DNA of 32,945 nt, from assembly GCA_018262455.1 (NCBI GenBank), contig JAGSPR010000059.1:1-32945 (forward strand), in the 5' to 3' direction. Below, in pieces: positions 14,074 to 22,888 of the stretch. Position 1 is the stretch's first letter, and each line of letters starts with the position of its first letter. Made by a program: the position numbers and the translations under genes. The notes below the pieces were generated by a model. It was not told where the DNA came from. It searched no databases and worked only from the letters and a program-made list of their open reading frames with translations. The DNA comes from Deltaproteobacteria bacterium (GTDB lineage: Bacteria > Myxococcota > Polyangia > Haliangiales > Haliangiaceae).

Positions 14074-14852
14074 GAGACCTCCTTGGGCAGCTCGACTGGA
14101 CGGGGCTCCTGGCGCGGCGCGAACCGGCCGAGCCGCAGCAAGATCGTGGCGAGGCACTTCCCCAGGTAGAGCACGTTCACCGCCGCGTATGCCCAGAAGT
14201 AGATGTCGATCCGATCGAACAGCGCGCAGATCCAGATGTACTGCGGGTAGTGGACGACGATGCGGCTAGCCCACTCGAAGCCGGACAGCGCCATCCCGAT
14301 CGGTCCGCGGCGGCCCCCGACTTCCGCGGGCTGACCATCCTCGGTGGCCTGCTTGGCGCCGAGCTCGGGCCGGCGCAGGAAGGAGGTCAGTGACAGCCCG
14401 GCTGCGAGGCAGAACAGCCCACCGAGCCCGACGAGCAGGAGCCGCACGTCCGCGGTCTCTTGCCACAGCCGGACCGCGATCGCGCCAAAGATGAACATCG
14501 CCTTCAGCTCGTCCATCAGGAAGTCGAGCAGGTGGCCGGCCGGCGATGCGATCTTGCGCAGCCGCGCGAGCTGACCATCCGCGCAATCGAGGACGAACGA
14601 GAGCTCGAACACGGCCGCCGCGGCGACCAGCCACCAGTGGCCCGGCAACAGCACGAACATCGCTGCCGCCCCGGCCGCGACCACTGCCGACAGGAACGTC
14701 ACCTGGTTCGGCGTGATCGGCGTGCCTTTCAGCAGGTACACGATCACCGCGGCAGGAGGCCGTGCAACCCACTCGGTGAACCGATTGATATCGCGCTTCT
14801 TCTTCGACGACCGATAGATCGCGGCTATTTCGGCGATGGGCCCGGCCCCCAT
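14070..14852 (-). CDS. CDP-alcohol phosphotransferase
   Basis: A 260-residue membrane protein of the CDP-alcohol phosphatidyltransferase family. The family motif DG(x2)AR(x8)G(x3)D(x3)D is intact: Asp92-Gly93, Ala96-Arg97, Gly106, Asp110 and Asp114; these acidic residues bind the metal pair. The N-terminal [14 protein letters not shown] is a usual lead-in to the first membrane helix. About six hydrophobic segments follow. It transfers a phospho-alcohol from a CDP-activated donor to an acceptor alcohol, either a lipid or a soluble polyol. The pairing with a LicC-like cytidylyltransferase resembles the fused archaeal inositol-phosphate cytidylyltransferase/DIPP synthase and the choline/ethanolamine Kennedy pathway. 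It is the first gene of the operon, with an in-frame stop a few codons upstream of its ATG. Confidence 0.9.
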   Translation of the reverse strand: MGAGPIAEIAAIYRSSKKKRDINRFTEWVARPPAAVIVYLLKGTPITPNQVTFLSAVVAAGAAAMFVLLPGHWWLVAAAAVFELSFVLDCADGQLARLRKIASPAGHLLDFLMDELKAMFIFGAIAVRLWQETADVRLLLVGLGGLFCLAAGLSLTSFLRRPELGAKQATEDGQPAEVGGRRGPIGMALSGFEWASRIVVHYPQYIWICALFDRIDIYFWAYAAVNVLYLGKCLATILLRLGRFAPRQEPRPVELPKEVS

Positions 14853-15024
14853 GACGCCGGCACACTAGCAGCTTGCAGCCATCCGCGGCGCTGGCATGCG
14901 GGTCGAGTTGGGCGTTCAGAGGGCTCGTCTCCGTGCGCTGCGAGTCCTCCTCGAGACCCGCGATCATGTCGAGCGTCATGCGAGCGATCGGGTGGGTGGC
15001 CCGGCTCGCAGCCTCGCCGAGCAC
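14853..15024 (-). other. Coding-like stretch upstream of the phosphotransferase, unclear status
   Basis: From a GTG at 15024 an open frame reads LGEAASRATHPIARMTLDMI and onward for about 57 codons, with mostly G or C in third positions as in real genes here. It then runs, out of frame, into the phosphotransferase gene without a stop of its own. It may be the remains of a truncated gene, or chance. The rest of the gap 14853-15130 holds the promoter for the SIR2-TPR gene. Confidence 0.25.
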
Positions 15025-15032
15025 GATTCCCG

Positions 15033-15061
15033 TTGACCAACCCCGGTCCCCTCGCTAGGGT
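15033..15061 (+). promoter_or_regulatory. Sigma-70-like promoter of the SIR2-TPR gene
   Basis: TTGACC (15033-15038), a 17-bp spacer and TAGGGT (15056-15061) match the -35/-10 pattern well, with optimal spacing. The transcript would have a leader of about 60 bases before the ATG at 15131. The leader holds a near-direct repeat, acgatcgcca / acgatcaaca. Confidence 0.55.
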
Positions 15062-15130
15062 CCGCGCCGAGTACGGGAACCAACGTTCACATAACGATCG
15101 CCAAACGATCAACAGACACTGGGGTTTAGG

Positions 15131-18100
15131 ATGCCAGAGCACACGATCCCCGAGTCCCTCATCGAGCAGATCCGGACGGGCAAAGCAGCGCTCGTCGTCG
15201 GTGCGGGAATCGGCGTACCTTCCTGGAAGCAAATGCTGGAGCGCCTCACGAAGGCGCTCGAGACGCGCGGTCGCGAGGGCGACACCGAGGCCACCAAGGA
15301 CCTCGAGAAGCTGCTTCACAAGGGCAACCTCGTCCGCGCCGTCGGGTTCCTCGCCCGCTCGCTGGGCGAAGACACCTGCGACAAGATCGTGGAAGAGGTC
15401 TGGGCCGCCCCGGCCGAGACGCCCGCCCTCCCGGCGGCCCTCGCGACGTTGCCGTTCCGCCATGTCTGGACGACGTTCCCCGGCGACGTGCTCGAGCACG
15501 CGTTCGAGACCAAGTCTCCCGACGAGTGGCCACCCACCCGCGTCGTCACCTACCAGGAGCTCGGCGAGCTGTCGCCGCGACGCCGGACCCTGGTCAAGAT
15601 GTTCGGCAACTTCGACACGTACATCGTCACGCCGCGCTCGGTCCGCCGGGCGCTGTCACGCGCGGTCGACCTGCGCGACTACGCACGCAAGCTCTACGTC
15701 GAAGGCGCGCTCGTGTTCGTCGGGTTCCGCTACGGCGATCCCGACCTCGCGGCGCTGCTCGATCGCGTGTTCGGCATGTTCGAGCCGCCGCGCGGCACCC
15801 ACTACTTCCTCGGCGCCGGCGTAGGCCCGGTCACCGTCGACGAGCTGATGGCCGATCACCACATCGAGGTGGTGAACCTGCAGGGCCGCGGGGGCGATGA
15901 GGTCGCCGAGCGCTCGGTGATCGAGTGGCTCGACACGCTGCGCGACACCTGTGCGGCCGCCGGCGTGACGTTGCTCCAGGCCCGGCCGGATGCCGATGAC
16001 ACCGAGGGCTGGATCGCGATGCTGGGCGATACTGTCGAGGAGGCCGCCGAGGCCCGCGACGCGCTCGATCTGATCGAGCGTCGCGCGCGCGACGCCAAGG
16101 ACTGGGACACGGTCATCGAAGTGCTGCTCGGCCGGATCGAGCATGCTGGCGACGGCCTCAACCGCGCGATGCTGCTGCGTCAGCTCGCCGAGGTCTACGA
16201 GGTCGGACGCGGTGATCTGCGCCGCGCATTCGAGGCGGTCACCACCGCCTGTCAGGTCGCACCCGAGGACAACGAGTCCGCGCAGCTCGCGGAACGCCTC
16301 GCGGCGGCGACTGGCGGCTGGGCGGATCTCGTCTCCGAGGCGTCGGAGATCGCGACCGATGCCACCGATCCCAAGATCGCTTCGCTGTGGTGGGCTCGGC
16401 TCGGCGGCTGGTACTCCACCAAGCTCGATCGGCCCGACTACGCGACGCCCTCGCTGAGGCGCGCGCTCGAGCTCGACGGCACGAACACGATGGCCTTCGC
16501 GGCGCTCGCGGAGACGCAGCGCAAGCAGAGCAAGTGGGCCGAGCTCGCCGACACCCTCCGCGCGCATGCCGAGGTCGAAACCAACACGCACACCAAGGTC
16601 GACCTGTTGCTCGGCCTGGGCGATCTCTGCGAGAGCCAGCTGGCCTCGACCGCGAAGGCGATCGAGGCGTACCAGGCGGCCGCCGATCTCGACGACACCT
16701 CCGACGATGCGCTCGCCGCACTCGAGCGGCTGTATCGTCGCGACGAGCGGTGGGCCAACCTCGCCAAGGTGCTCGACCGTCGCGCCGAGATCTACGAGGA
16801 GTCCGGTGACACCGGCCGCGCCGCGGCGCTCCGCCGCGAGCTCGCCACGATGCGCGCCGAGAAGCTCGGCGATCTCGAGGGCGCGATCGCGCGCTACGAG
16901 GCTGCGGTCTCGGCGAACGGCAGCGACGCGACGGCGCTCAAGGCGCTCGTCGATCTCTACGACAAGACCGGCCGCACCGACGACTACATCAACACGATGG
17001 AGCGGCTGGGGCAGGTGGCGCCCGAGGCCGAGAAGCTCTCGACGCTCCGCAAGCTCGCCGCAGAGCTCGAGGATCGCGATCCGGCGCGTGCCGCACTGGC
17101 GTACGAGCGGCTGCTTGCGGCCGACCCGATGGCCGACGACGCCTACCGAGGACTCGAGCGCGTGCTCGAGATCCAGGAGAACTGGCCCGAGCTCGTGGCC
17201 CTGCAGCGCCGGCATCTCGCCGCCGCGAAGACGCCCGCTCAACGGGTCGAGCTCAACCTGTCGAGCGCGCGGATCCACGACAAGCGTCTCGACGATCCGA
17301 ACAAGGCGATCGAGGCCCTGCTCAACGTCCTCGCCATCGAGGATCAACATCGCGAGGCGCTCGCGAACTTGCCAGCGCTCTACCTGCGCACGAAGACCTA
17401 CGACCGCGCGGTCGACATCCTGGTCCGCCACGCGGCGATCGAGCTCGATGGCGCCTGGCTCTACGCCGAAGCCGGTCGCATCGCGGCCGAGCACCTGAAC
17501 GACCTCGAGCTCGCGCAGCGCCACTACGACAAAGCGCTGTCGAACAACGGCGAGCACCTCGCCACCCTCAAGGGGCTCGGCGCGCTCCACGCCAAGCGCG
17601 CGAACTGGGGCCAAGCCGTGGAGCTCATGCTCCGGGCCGAGGGCACCTCGGGCAACCGGCTCGAGCGCGTCGAGCTCTTGTGGGCCGCCGCCCAGCTGGT
17701 CGAGCAGAAGCTCGAGGACCGGGCACGCTCGCTCGAGATCTACGAGCGCGTGCTCAAGCTCGACCCCGACCATGTCGAGGCGGGCCAGCGTGTGGCCGAC
17801 CAGCTGGTCGCCGCGAAGCGCTGGGACGATGCACTCCCCGTGCTCGAGATGCTGGCGCGTCAGGCCGAGGGCCTCGATCGGCTGGAGCGGTCGCGCCGCG
17901 AGGCCCAGCTGGGTCACGCGTACGAGGCGCTGCATCGCACGGAGAAGGCGGCGCGGCACTACCGGCTCGCGGTCGAGCAGGATCCGGACAGCTTCGAGGC
18001 GGCGATCGGCCTGGCGGCCGTGCTGATGACCGAGGCCAAGGCGAACGAAGGCAACGAGGTGGCGAACGAGCAGTGGCGCGAGGTCGATCGACGCTATCGC

Positions 18101-20059
18101 GAGATCCTCGCCCGTCACCGCACCGGCATCGCCGATGGGCGGGTCGCGGAGATCTGGTACCGCCTCGGCATCGCGGCTCGCGCGCTGGGCGAGGACAAGA
18201 AGGCCGAGGCCAGCTTCCGCCGCGCGCTCGAGAAGGATCCGTTGCACGAGCCGACGCTCGGCGCGATGGTCGAGCTCGGCGGTGCACGGGGCGAGTGGAA
18301 GATGGTCACCGACGCCAAGCGCGCCCAGGTCGCGGCGCTCGCGAAGACGCCCGGCCCCGAGATCGACGAGCGGCGCGCCAAGCTGTTCGAGGAGATCGGC
18401 GACATCCTTCGCGAGCGGCTGAAGGACGTCGTCAACGCGACCGGCGCGTACAGCGAAGGCCTCGTCTTGTCGCCGAGCTCGCGCGTGTTGCTGCACAAGC
18501 TGCTCGAGTCGTATACCGAGCAACGCCAGTGGCGGCGCGCGATCGAGACGCTCGATGCGCTGTCGGCTCAGGAGACCTCGCCGGATCGCCGCGCGCGGTT
18601 CCACTACACCGCGGCCGTGATCGCTCGAGATGAGCTCAAGGACTCCGAGCTCGCGGTCGACAGGTTCCACGCTGCGCTCGACGATGCACCGCTGACGCCG
18701 AAGGCGTTCGAAGGCGTCGAGAAGCTCCTCAGCGACCGCAAGGACTGGAAGAACCTCGCGCGCGCATTCCGCCGCCAGCTCAAGCGCATGGGGGAGGACG
18801 CGCCCGTCGACGTCCTGCTGGCGCTGTGGACCAAGCTCGGCGACACGTGCCTCGATCACCTGGGTGACCAGGAAGCGGCCACCGAGGCCTACCAGGTGGC
18901 CTGCGAGCTCGCGCCGGACGACATCCAGCGCCACGAGCAGCTCGCGGATCTCTACCTCGAGGCCGGCGAAGCGCGCCGTCACGAGGCGATCGCGGAGCTC
19001 CAGTTCCTGCTCGGTCACGCGCCGGATCGCGTCGAGCTCTACAAGGCGCTCGCGCTGCTGTACCGGGCCGAGCACGAGCTCGACAAGGCCTGGTGCGTCG
19101 CGCAGGCTCTCGTGTTCCTCGGCGCGGCCTCCGACGAGGAGACGCTGCTCTACCAGCGGTTCCGGCCGGCTCAGTTCCAGCCGGCACCTCGCCGGCTCAC
19201 CGAGGAGCTGTGGCAGAAGTCGATCATCCACCCGCGCGAAGATCGCCACGTCGGCGCGATCTTCTCGTCGACGCTGGGTGCGGTCGCGGCCGGCACGGCC
19301 CAGCCGGTGACCGCGTTCGGGCTGACTCCCGAGACGCGCGCCGACCTCGATCGCGATCCGCGCGCGGTGAGCCGGGTCGTCAAGTACGTCTCCGGCGTGC
19401 TCGCGATCGATCCGACGCCCATGGTGTGGCTGCAGGAGACCGGCGACGGGCTCCGGGTCGCCAACACCGTCGGGCTCGGCGCCGAGCGCCAGCGCCTGGT
19501 GCCGACGTTGCTCGTCGGGGCACAGCTGATCGGCAAGACCGACGAGCGCGAGCTCGCGTTCGAAGTCGGCAAGCGGATGGCGTACCTGCGCCCCGAGCGC
19601 TTCGTGACGCTCGCCCTGGGGACGTTGCCGAAGCTCGAGGCCGCGTTCTCGGCATCGCTGATCGCCGGTGGGGCGCGGCTCGTCGCACACGACGGCCAGC
19701 CGTACGGCGACGTCGTCACCGACGAGGCCAAGAAGATGGCAACGTCGCTTCGTCAGCAAGTGCCAGGCCCGCTGCTCGAGCAGGTGGGCGAGCTGTCGAT
19801 CAAGCTGTCGGGACGGGTCGGGAACGGCCTGATCGCGGCGTGGCGCACGGCGACGGACCTGACCGCGAACCGCGTTGGCTTCATCGTCTCGAACGACCTC
19901 GAGACTGCTGCCAAGGCGATCGCGACCGAGGGTGCGGCGCTGTCGAGCCTGTCCGTCAAGGACCGCCTGCGGGATCTCCTGTCGTACGCGGTGAGCGAGA
20001 GCTACTTCGCCGTGCGCCGGCACCTCGGGCTGCACGTTCGCGAGGAAGTCTCGGCGTAA
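15131..20059 (+). CDS. Giant SIR2-like/TPR protein with conserved C-terminal domain
   Basis: A 1642-residue cytoplasmic protein. Residues about 1-260 form a SIR2-like Rossmann domain: VVGAGIGVPSW (Gly24-Ala-Gly26), the strand-loop VWTTFPGDVLEHAF (112-125), LVKMFGNFDTYIVT (154-167), and FVGFRYGDPDL (196-206), which matches the FVG.S..DP.. signature. In NAD-cleaving SIR2 proteins the second motif is TTN.D and the third K.HG; here Asn is Phe116 and His is Phe158, so NADase or deacylase activity is doubtful. Residues about 310-1330 are a long array of TPR-like helical repeats (e.g. AIEAYQAAADLDDTSDDALA, SLEIYERVLKLDPDHVEAG). Residues about 1344-1642 form an unassigned domain with VGKRMAYLRPERFVTLALG. 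It has a good promoter and is followed by two exported proteins on the same strand. TPR-based scaffold or sensor is likely; a defence role is speculative. Confidence 0.85.
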   Translation: MPEHTIPESLIEQIRTGKAALVVGAGIGVPSWKQMLERLTKALETRGREGDTEATKDLEKLLHKGNLVRAVGFLARSLGEDTCDKIVEEVWAAPAETPALPAALATLPFRHVWTTFPGDVLEHAFETKSPDEWPPTRVVTYQELGELSPRRRTLVKMFGNFDTYIVTPRSVRRALSRAVDLRDYARKLYVEGALVFVGFRYGDPDLAALLDRVFGMFEPPRGTHYFLGAGVGPVTVDELMADHHIEVVNLQGRGGDEVAERSVIEWLDTLRDTCAAAGVTLLQARPDADDTEGWIAMLGDTVEEAAEARDALDLIERRARDAKDWDTVIEVLLGRIEHAGDGLNRAMLLRQLAEVYEVGRGDLRRAFEAVTTACQVAPEDNESAQLAERLAAATGGWADLVSEASEIATDATDPKIASLWWARLGGWYSTKLDRPDYATPSLRRALELDGTNTMAFAALAETQRKQSKWAELADTLRAHAEVETNTHTKVDLLLGLGDLCESQLASTAKAIEAYQAAADLDDTSDDALAALERLYRRDERWANLAKVLDRRAEIYEESGDTGRAAALRRELATMRAEKLGDLEGAIARYEAAVSANGSDATALKALVDLYDKTGRTDDYINTMERLGQVAPEAEKLSTLRKLAAELEDRDPARAALAYERLLAADPMADDAYRGLERVLEIQENWPELVALQRRHLAAAKTPAQRVELNLSSARIHDKRLDDPNKAIEALLNVLAIEDQHREALANLPALYLRTKTYDRAVDILVRHAAIELDGAWLYAEAGRIAAEHLNDLELAQRHYDKALSNNGEHLATLKGLGALHAKRANWGQAVELMLRAEGTSGNRLERVELLWAAAQLVEQKLEDRARSLEIYERVLKLDPDHVEAGQRVADQLVAAKRWDDALPVLEMLARQAEGLDRLERSRREAQLGHAYEALHRTEKAARHYRLAVEQDPDSFEAAIGLAAVLMTEAKANEGNEVANEQWREVDRRYREILARHRTGIADGRVAEIWYRLGIAARALGEDKKAEASFRRALEKDPLHEPTLGAMVELGGARGEWKMVTDAKRAQVAALAKTPGPEIDERRAKLFEEIGDILRERLKDVVNATGAYSEGLVLSPSSRVLLHKLLESYTEQRQWRRAIETLDALSAQETSPDRRARFHYTAAVIARDELKDSELAVDRFHAALDDAPLTPKAFEGVEKLLSDRKDWKNLARAFRRQLKRMGEDAPVDVLLALWTKLGDTCLDHLGDQEAATEAYQVACELAPDDIQRHEQLADLYLEAGEARRHEAIAELQFLLGHAPDRVELYKALALLYRAEHELDKAWCVAQALVFLGAASDEETLLYQRFRPAQFQPAPRRLTEELWQKSIIHPREDRHVGAIFSSTLGAVAAGTAQPVTAFGLTPETRADLDRDPRAVSRVVKYVSGVLAIDPTPMVWLQETGDGLRVANTVGLGAERQRLVPTLLVGAQLIGKTDERELAFEVGKRMAYLRPERFVTLALGTLPKLEAAFSASLIAGGARLVAHDGQPYGDVVTDEAKKMATSLRQQVPGPLLEQVGELSIKLSGRVGNGLIAAWRTATDLTANRVGFIVSNDLETAAKAIATEGAALSSLSVKDRLRDLLSYAVSESYFAVRRHLGLHVREEVSA

Positions 20060-20111
20060 CATCCGGATGTTTGGGGTCGCACGGGCCATTCGATGTGACA
20101 CCCTTGGGCCC

Positions 20112-21848
20112 ATGCGTGCGCTCGCATGCCTGATCGCGCTCGCCGCGTGTGGCGGGCACGCCGGGACCTCGAAAGCTCCCATCCATCCGTTTGTCCCGTC
20201 GGGCCCGCAGCTCCCCCCGCCGCCCCCGGTGGCGGCGACCGCACGCGGCGCGGCCTACCTGACCGCGATCGCCAGCCATCTCCAGCCCGCATGGGCCCAG
20301 TTCCTCGAAGACTGCCGGCTCCGGCTGCCCGGTTCGCACCCGCTCAACCAGCCGCGCCTCACGACGGTGGTGGACCTGGCGGTCGCGCGTGATGGCCGGG
20401 TCGAGGTTCATGTCGTCACCGGCAGCGGCAACGGGGACTTCGACACCGCGGTGTCCGACGTGCTCGGCGATGCGCAGCCGTTGCCGCGGCCTCCGGCCGA
20501 GCTCGCCTCGGACGACGAACGTGTCCACGTGCGCTGGGTCTTCGCGCGAGATAGCCGGCAGGCGGGACCTGCCACCGCACGGGTGATCGACGTCGAGATC
20601 CCGCTGCTCGCGGCGGTCGATCGGCTGATCGCGCGCGGGGCGCTGGATCGGGCAGCCCTGCGGGCCGCGGCCGCCCCGGCCAGCGATCCGGATCGGCTCG
20701 CAGGAACCAGACGCATCATGATCGAGGCCCTTCGCGAGGGCCTCACGAGCTCGAACGGGGCGGTCCGACGAGCTGCGGTCGATGCGATCGGGCGTGCGAA
20801 CGTCCAGGAGCTCGCGTCCGAGATCCGGCGCTACGTGACGTCGGCAGACGTCGATCCCGACCTGACGCTCGTCGCGCTCGCGGCGGTGGCGGCGCTCGGC
20901 GACCCGGCGGCCGTGCCCTCGCTCGTCGTGGACCTCCGCGCGGATCTCGCGAGCCGTCCGCGCGTGGGGCTCGCGAAGGTGACCACCCTCGTGGCCCTCC
21001 ACCATGGAGACGACGCGGCGCCCGCGATCCGCGGAGAGCTCGAGGTCGGGCCTTCGCCGGGCGCGCTGGCAGCGCTTCGCCTGGTCCCGGACCTCCACCT
21101 CGCCTCGAAGCTGACCGGCTGGTTCGCGAGCAGCGAGCCGCGCACGCGTGCGGCCGTGTGCACCGCGTTGCCCGAGGCCGCGCCGACCCTCGCTTCAAAG
21201 CTCGTCGCACGCGGCCTCCGAGATCCCGACGCCGGTGTCCGCGCGAGCTGCATCGAGGCGCTGGCACGCAACGCTCGATCGGGCCCCGGGACGGGCCCCG
21301 GGACGGGCCCCGGGACGAGCCCCGGGACGAGCCCCGGGACGAGCCCGGGCGACGCGGCACGGCTGCGCGAGCTCGCGCGCGATCGCGATCAGCGCGTCCG
21401 TGCGCGTGCGATCGCGGTGATCGGAGCGCTCGATCCAGCGCATCGCGTGCGCGCGATCGACGATCCGGCACCCGAGGTGCGTGCCGCCTCGGCCACCGCT
21501 GCACCGGAGAGCGAGCTCCGCACCCTGGCCGTGGATCGCGATCCCGACGTCCGGGCCGCGGCCTACGCGGCGCTCGGCGATCGAGCGGCCGACCTCGCGG
21601 CCGGCGCCGTGGGCGACACCTCCGCCCGGGTCCGCAAGGCCGCGATCTCGGCGCTGGTTGCGCCCGAGGTGCTCGAACGACTCGCATCCGACCCGTCGCC
21701 CGACGTCGCAACCGCCGCGATGGTGAAGCTCGCCGCCCACCGAGGTCGGATGGCGGTGACCGCGGCATTCCTCGGTGGCCTCGCCGCGGGGCCCGTGGGC
21801 GGGCCCGAACGCGTGCGGTTCGCTCTGGCATGGTTGCTGGCGCCCTGA
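20112..21848 (+). CDS. Lipoprotein with TonB-type C-terminal domain and HEAT repeats
   Basis: A 578-residue exported protein. The signal MRALACLIALAAC gives a lipidated Cys13. A Pro-rich linker (PQLPPPPPVAA) precedes a TonB/AgmX-C-like domain at about 60-140 (TTVVDLAVARDGRVEVHVV, SGNGDFDTAVSDVL, LPRPPAEL). Residues about 190-560 are HEAT-like repeats (SNGAVRRAAVDAIGRA, DPDAGVRASCIEALAR, DPDVRAAAYAALGDRA). A run of GPGT/SPGT units at about 391-413 interrupts them. The TonB domain normally couples envelope complexes; here it is carried by a lipoprotein instead of a TonB transmembrane anchor. The ATG at 20112 is preferred over the one at 20067 because it starts the signal peptide. It lies 52 bp after the SIR2-TPR gene, so one operon is plausible. 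Confidence 0.85.
   Translation: MRALACLIALAACGGHAGTSKAPIHPFVPSGPQLPPPPPVAATARGAAYLTAIASHLQPAWAQFLEDCRLRLPGSHPLNQPRLTTVVDLAVARDGRVEVHVVTGSGNGDFDTAVSDVLGDAQPLPRPPAELASDDERVHVRWVFARDSRQAGPATARVIDVEIPLLAAVDRLIARGALDRAALRAAAAPASDPDRLAGTRRIMIEALREGLTSSNGAVRRAAVDAIGRANVQELASEIRRYVTSADVDPDLTLVALAAVAALGDPAAVPSLVVDLRADLASRPRVGLAKVTTLVALHHGDDAAPAIRGELEVGPSPGALAALRLVPDLHLASKLTGWFASSEPRTRAAVCTALPEAAPTLASKLVARGLRDPDAGVRASCIEALARNARSGPGTGPGTGPGTSPGTSPGTSPGDAARLRELARDRDQRVRARAIAVIGALDPAHRVRAIDDPAPEVRAASATAAPESELRTLAVDRDPDVRAAAYAALGDRAADLAAGAVGDTSARVRKAAISALVAPEVLERLASDPSPDVATAAMVKLAAHRGRMAVTAAFLGGLAAGPVGGPERVRFALAWLLAP
21281..21350. repeat. In-frame 12-bp tandem repeat
   Basis: Five units of g(g/a)gccccgggac plus a partial sixth. 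The first three start ggg, the last ones gag. They encode Gly/Ser-Pro-Gly-Thr tetrapeptides within the HEAT lipoprotein. Each unit contains the palindrome CCCGGG, so the tract is slippage- and hairpin-prone. Twelve-base units keep the frame. Confidence 0.95.
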
Positions 21849-21868
21849 CCGTGGGACAACCTTCTCCG

Positions 21869-22888
21869 ATGCGGCGCGCGTTGCCCCTGGCCCTCTGTGG
21901 AATCCTCGGTGGACTCGCGCTCGACGGCCATGCCGGCGAGCCCGCGGGGCGCGTCGTCCGGATCGAGGCACCACCGCGCGTCGACGTCCGCGTGCCGGCC
22001 GGGCGGTTCTGGATGGGGGTCGATGACGAGACCGCCAACGCCGCGAAATCACAGTGCGACATGATCTATCCCCACATGAGCGGCACGGTCGGATTCGGTG
22101 CGAACAGCACGCGCGTCGACTTCTGCGCCGACTACCTCGATGGGTTGACCGCGATGGCGCCGCGCGAGGTGTTCGTCGACGCGTTCCTGATCGATCGCGA
22201 CGAGGTCGGCGTCGACGACTACCGCAAGTGTGTGCGGGCGGGTGCCTGCGATCTCGATCCGATGATCGCCGGGGACGAGCGCTACATCCACGATGGCTGG
22301 CCGATGGTCAACGTCACGTGGTGGGAGGCCCAGGACTTCTGTCGCTGGCGAGGCGGCCGATTGCCGACCGAGGCCGAGTGGGAGCGTGCGGCGCGTGGCG
22401 ACGATCCCGATCGGACGTGGCCATGGGGCGAGCTCGAGCAGCCCAAGGACTTCAACCACGGGCAGCCGCGCGCGCAGGCCATGCGAGACCTCGAGAGGAC
22501 CCCATCGCCGCGGCCGATCCAGTTCTTCGGCGACCCCGACGAGAGCGACGGCACGGCGATCCTGGCGCCGCCGGGGAGCTACGTCTGGGGCGAGAGCCCG
22601 TTTGGTACGCGCGATCAGGCCGGCAACGTCGCCGAGTGGACCGCCGATGCCTACGTGTTCGACCCGCAGAAGGTGAAGGGCTACGAGAAGCTGTCCACGC
22701 TCAACCCGTTCCGCGAGGGCACTCACACCGATGCGCGCGTCGTGCGCGGCGGCTCGTGGCGCCAGCCGAGCTTCGTGGCGAAGTCGAACCTGCGCGATCC
22801 GTTCAACGACCTGTACGAGCCGGGCCGCCGGTTCTCGCACGTCGGGTTTCGTTGTGCCCGGTCGGCCGCGCAACCGCCGAAGCGCTGA
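21869..22888 (+). CDS. Exported SUMF1/FGE-fold protein
   Basis: A 339-residue protein with signal peptide MRRALPLALCGILGGLALDGHA and a formylglycine-generating-enzyme (SUMF1) domain at about 40-335. Family marks: VRVPAGRFWMGVDD at the start, VFVDAFLIDRDEV, WPMVNVTWWEAQDFCRW, RLPTEAEWERAARG, DQAGNVAEWTAD, VVRGGSW and the closing HVGFRCAR. True FGE has two Cys a few residues apart near the C-terminus that bind copper; here only the Cys of GFRC is left, so sulfatase-activating oxidation is unlikely. Such FGE-like domains often serve as binding modules or iron oxygenases. It starts 20 bp after the HEAT lipoprotein gene. The GTG at 21851 is an alternative in-frame start. Confidence 0.85.
   Translation: MRRALPLALCGILGGLALDGHAGEPAGRVVRIEAPPRVDVRVPAGRFWMGVDDETANAAKSQCDMIYPHMSGTVGFGANSTRVDFCADYLDGLTAMAPREVFVDAFLIDRDEVGVDDYRKCVRAGACDLDPMIAGDERYIHDGWPMVNVTWWEAQDFCRWRGGRLPTEAEWERAARGDDPDRTWPWGELEQPKDFNHGQPRAQAMRDLERTPSPRPIQFFGDPDESDGTAILAPPGSYVWGESPFGTRDQAGNVAEWTADAYVFDPQKVKGYEKLSTLNPFREGTHTDARVVRGGSWRQPSFVAKSNLRDPFNDLYEPGRRFSHVGFRCARSAAQPPKR

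Noticed and set aside
15131..20059. Calling the SIR2-TPR protein an anti-phage NADase like ThsA or DSR2
   Set aside because: Key NADase residues appear substituted, no TIR/cyclase or mobile-element context is present, and neighbours are exported proteins.
15656..20182. 1508-codon antisense frame opposite the SIR2-TPR gene
   Set aside because: It is the antisense shadow: high GC3 removes stop codons on the opposite strand, and the translation has no domain pattern.
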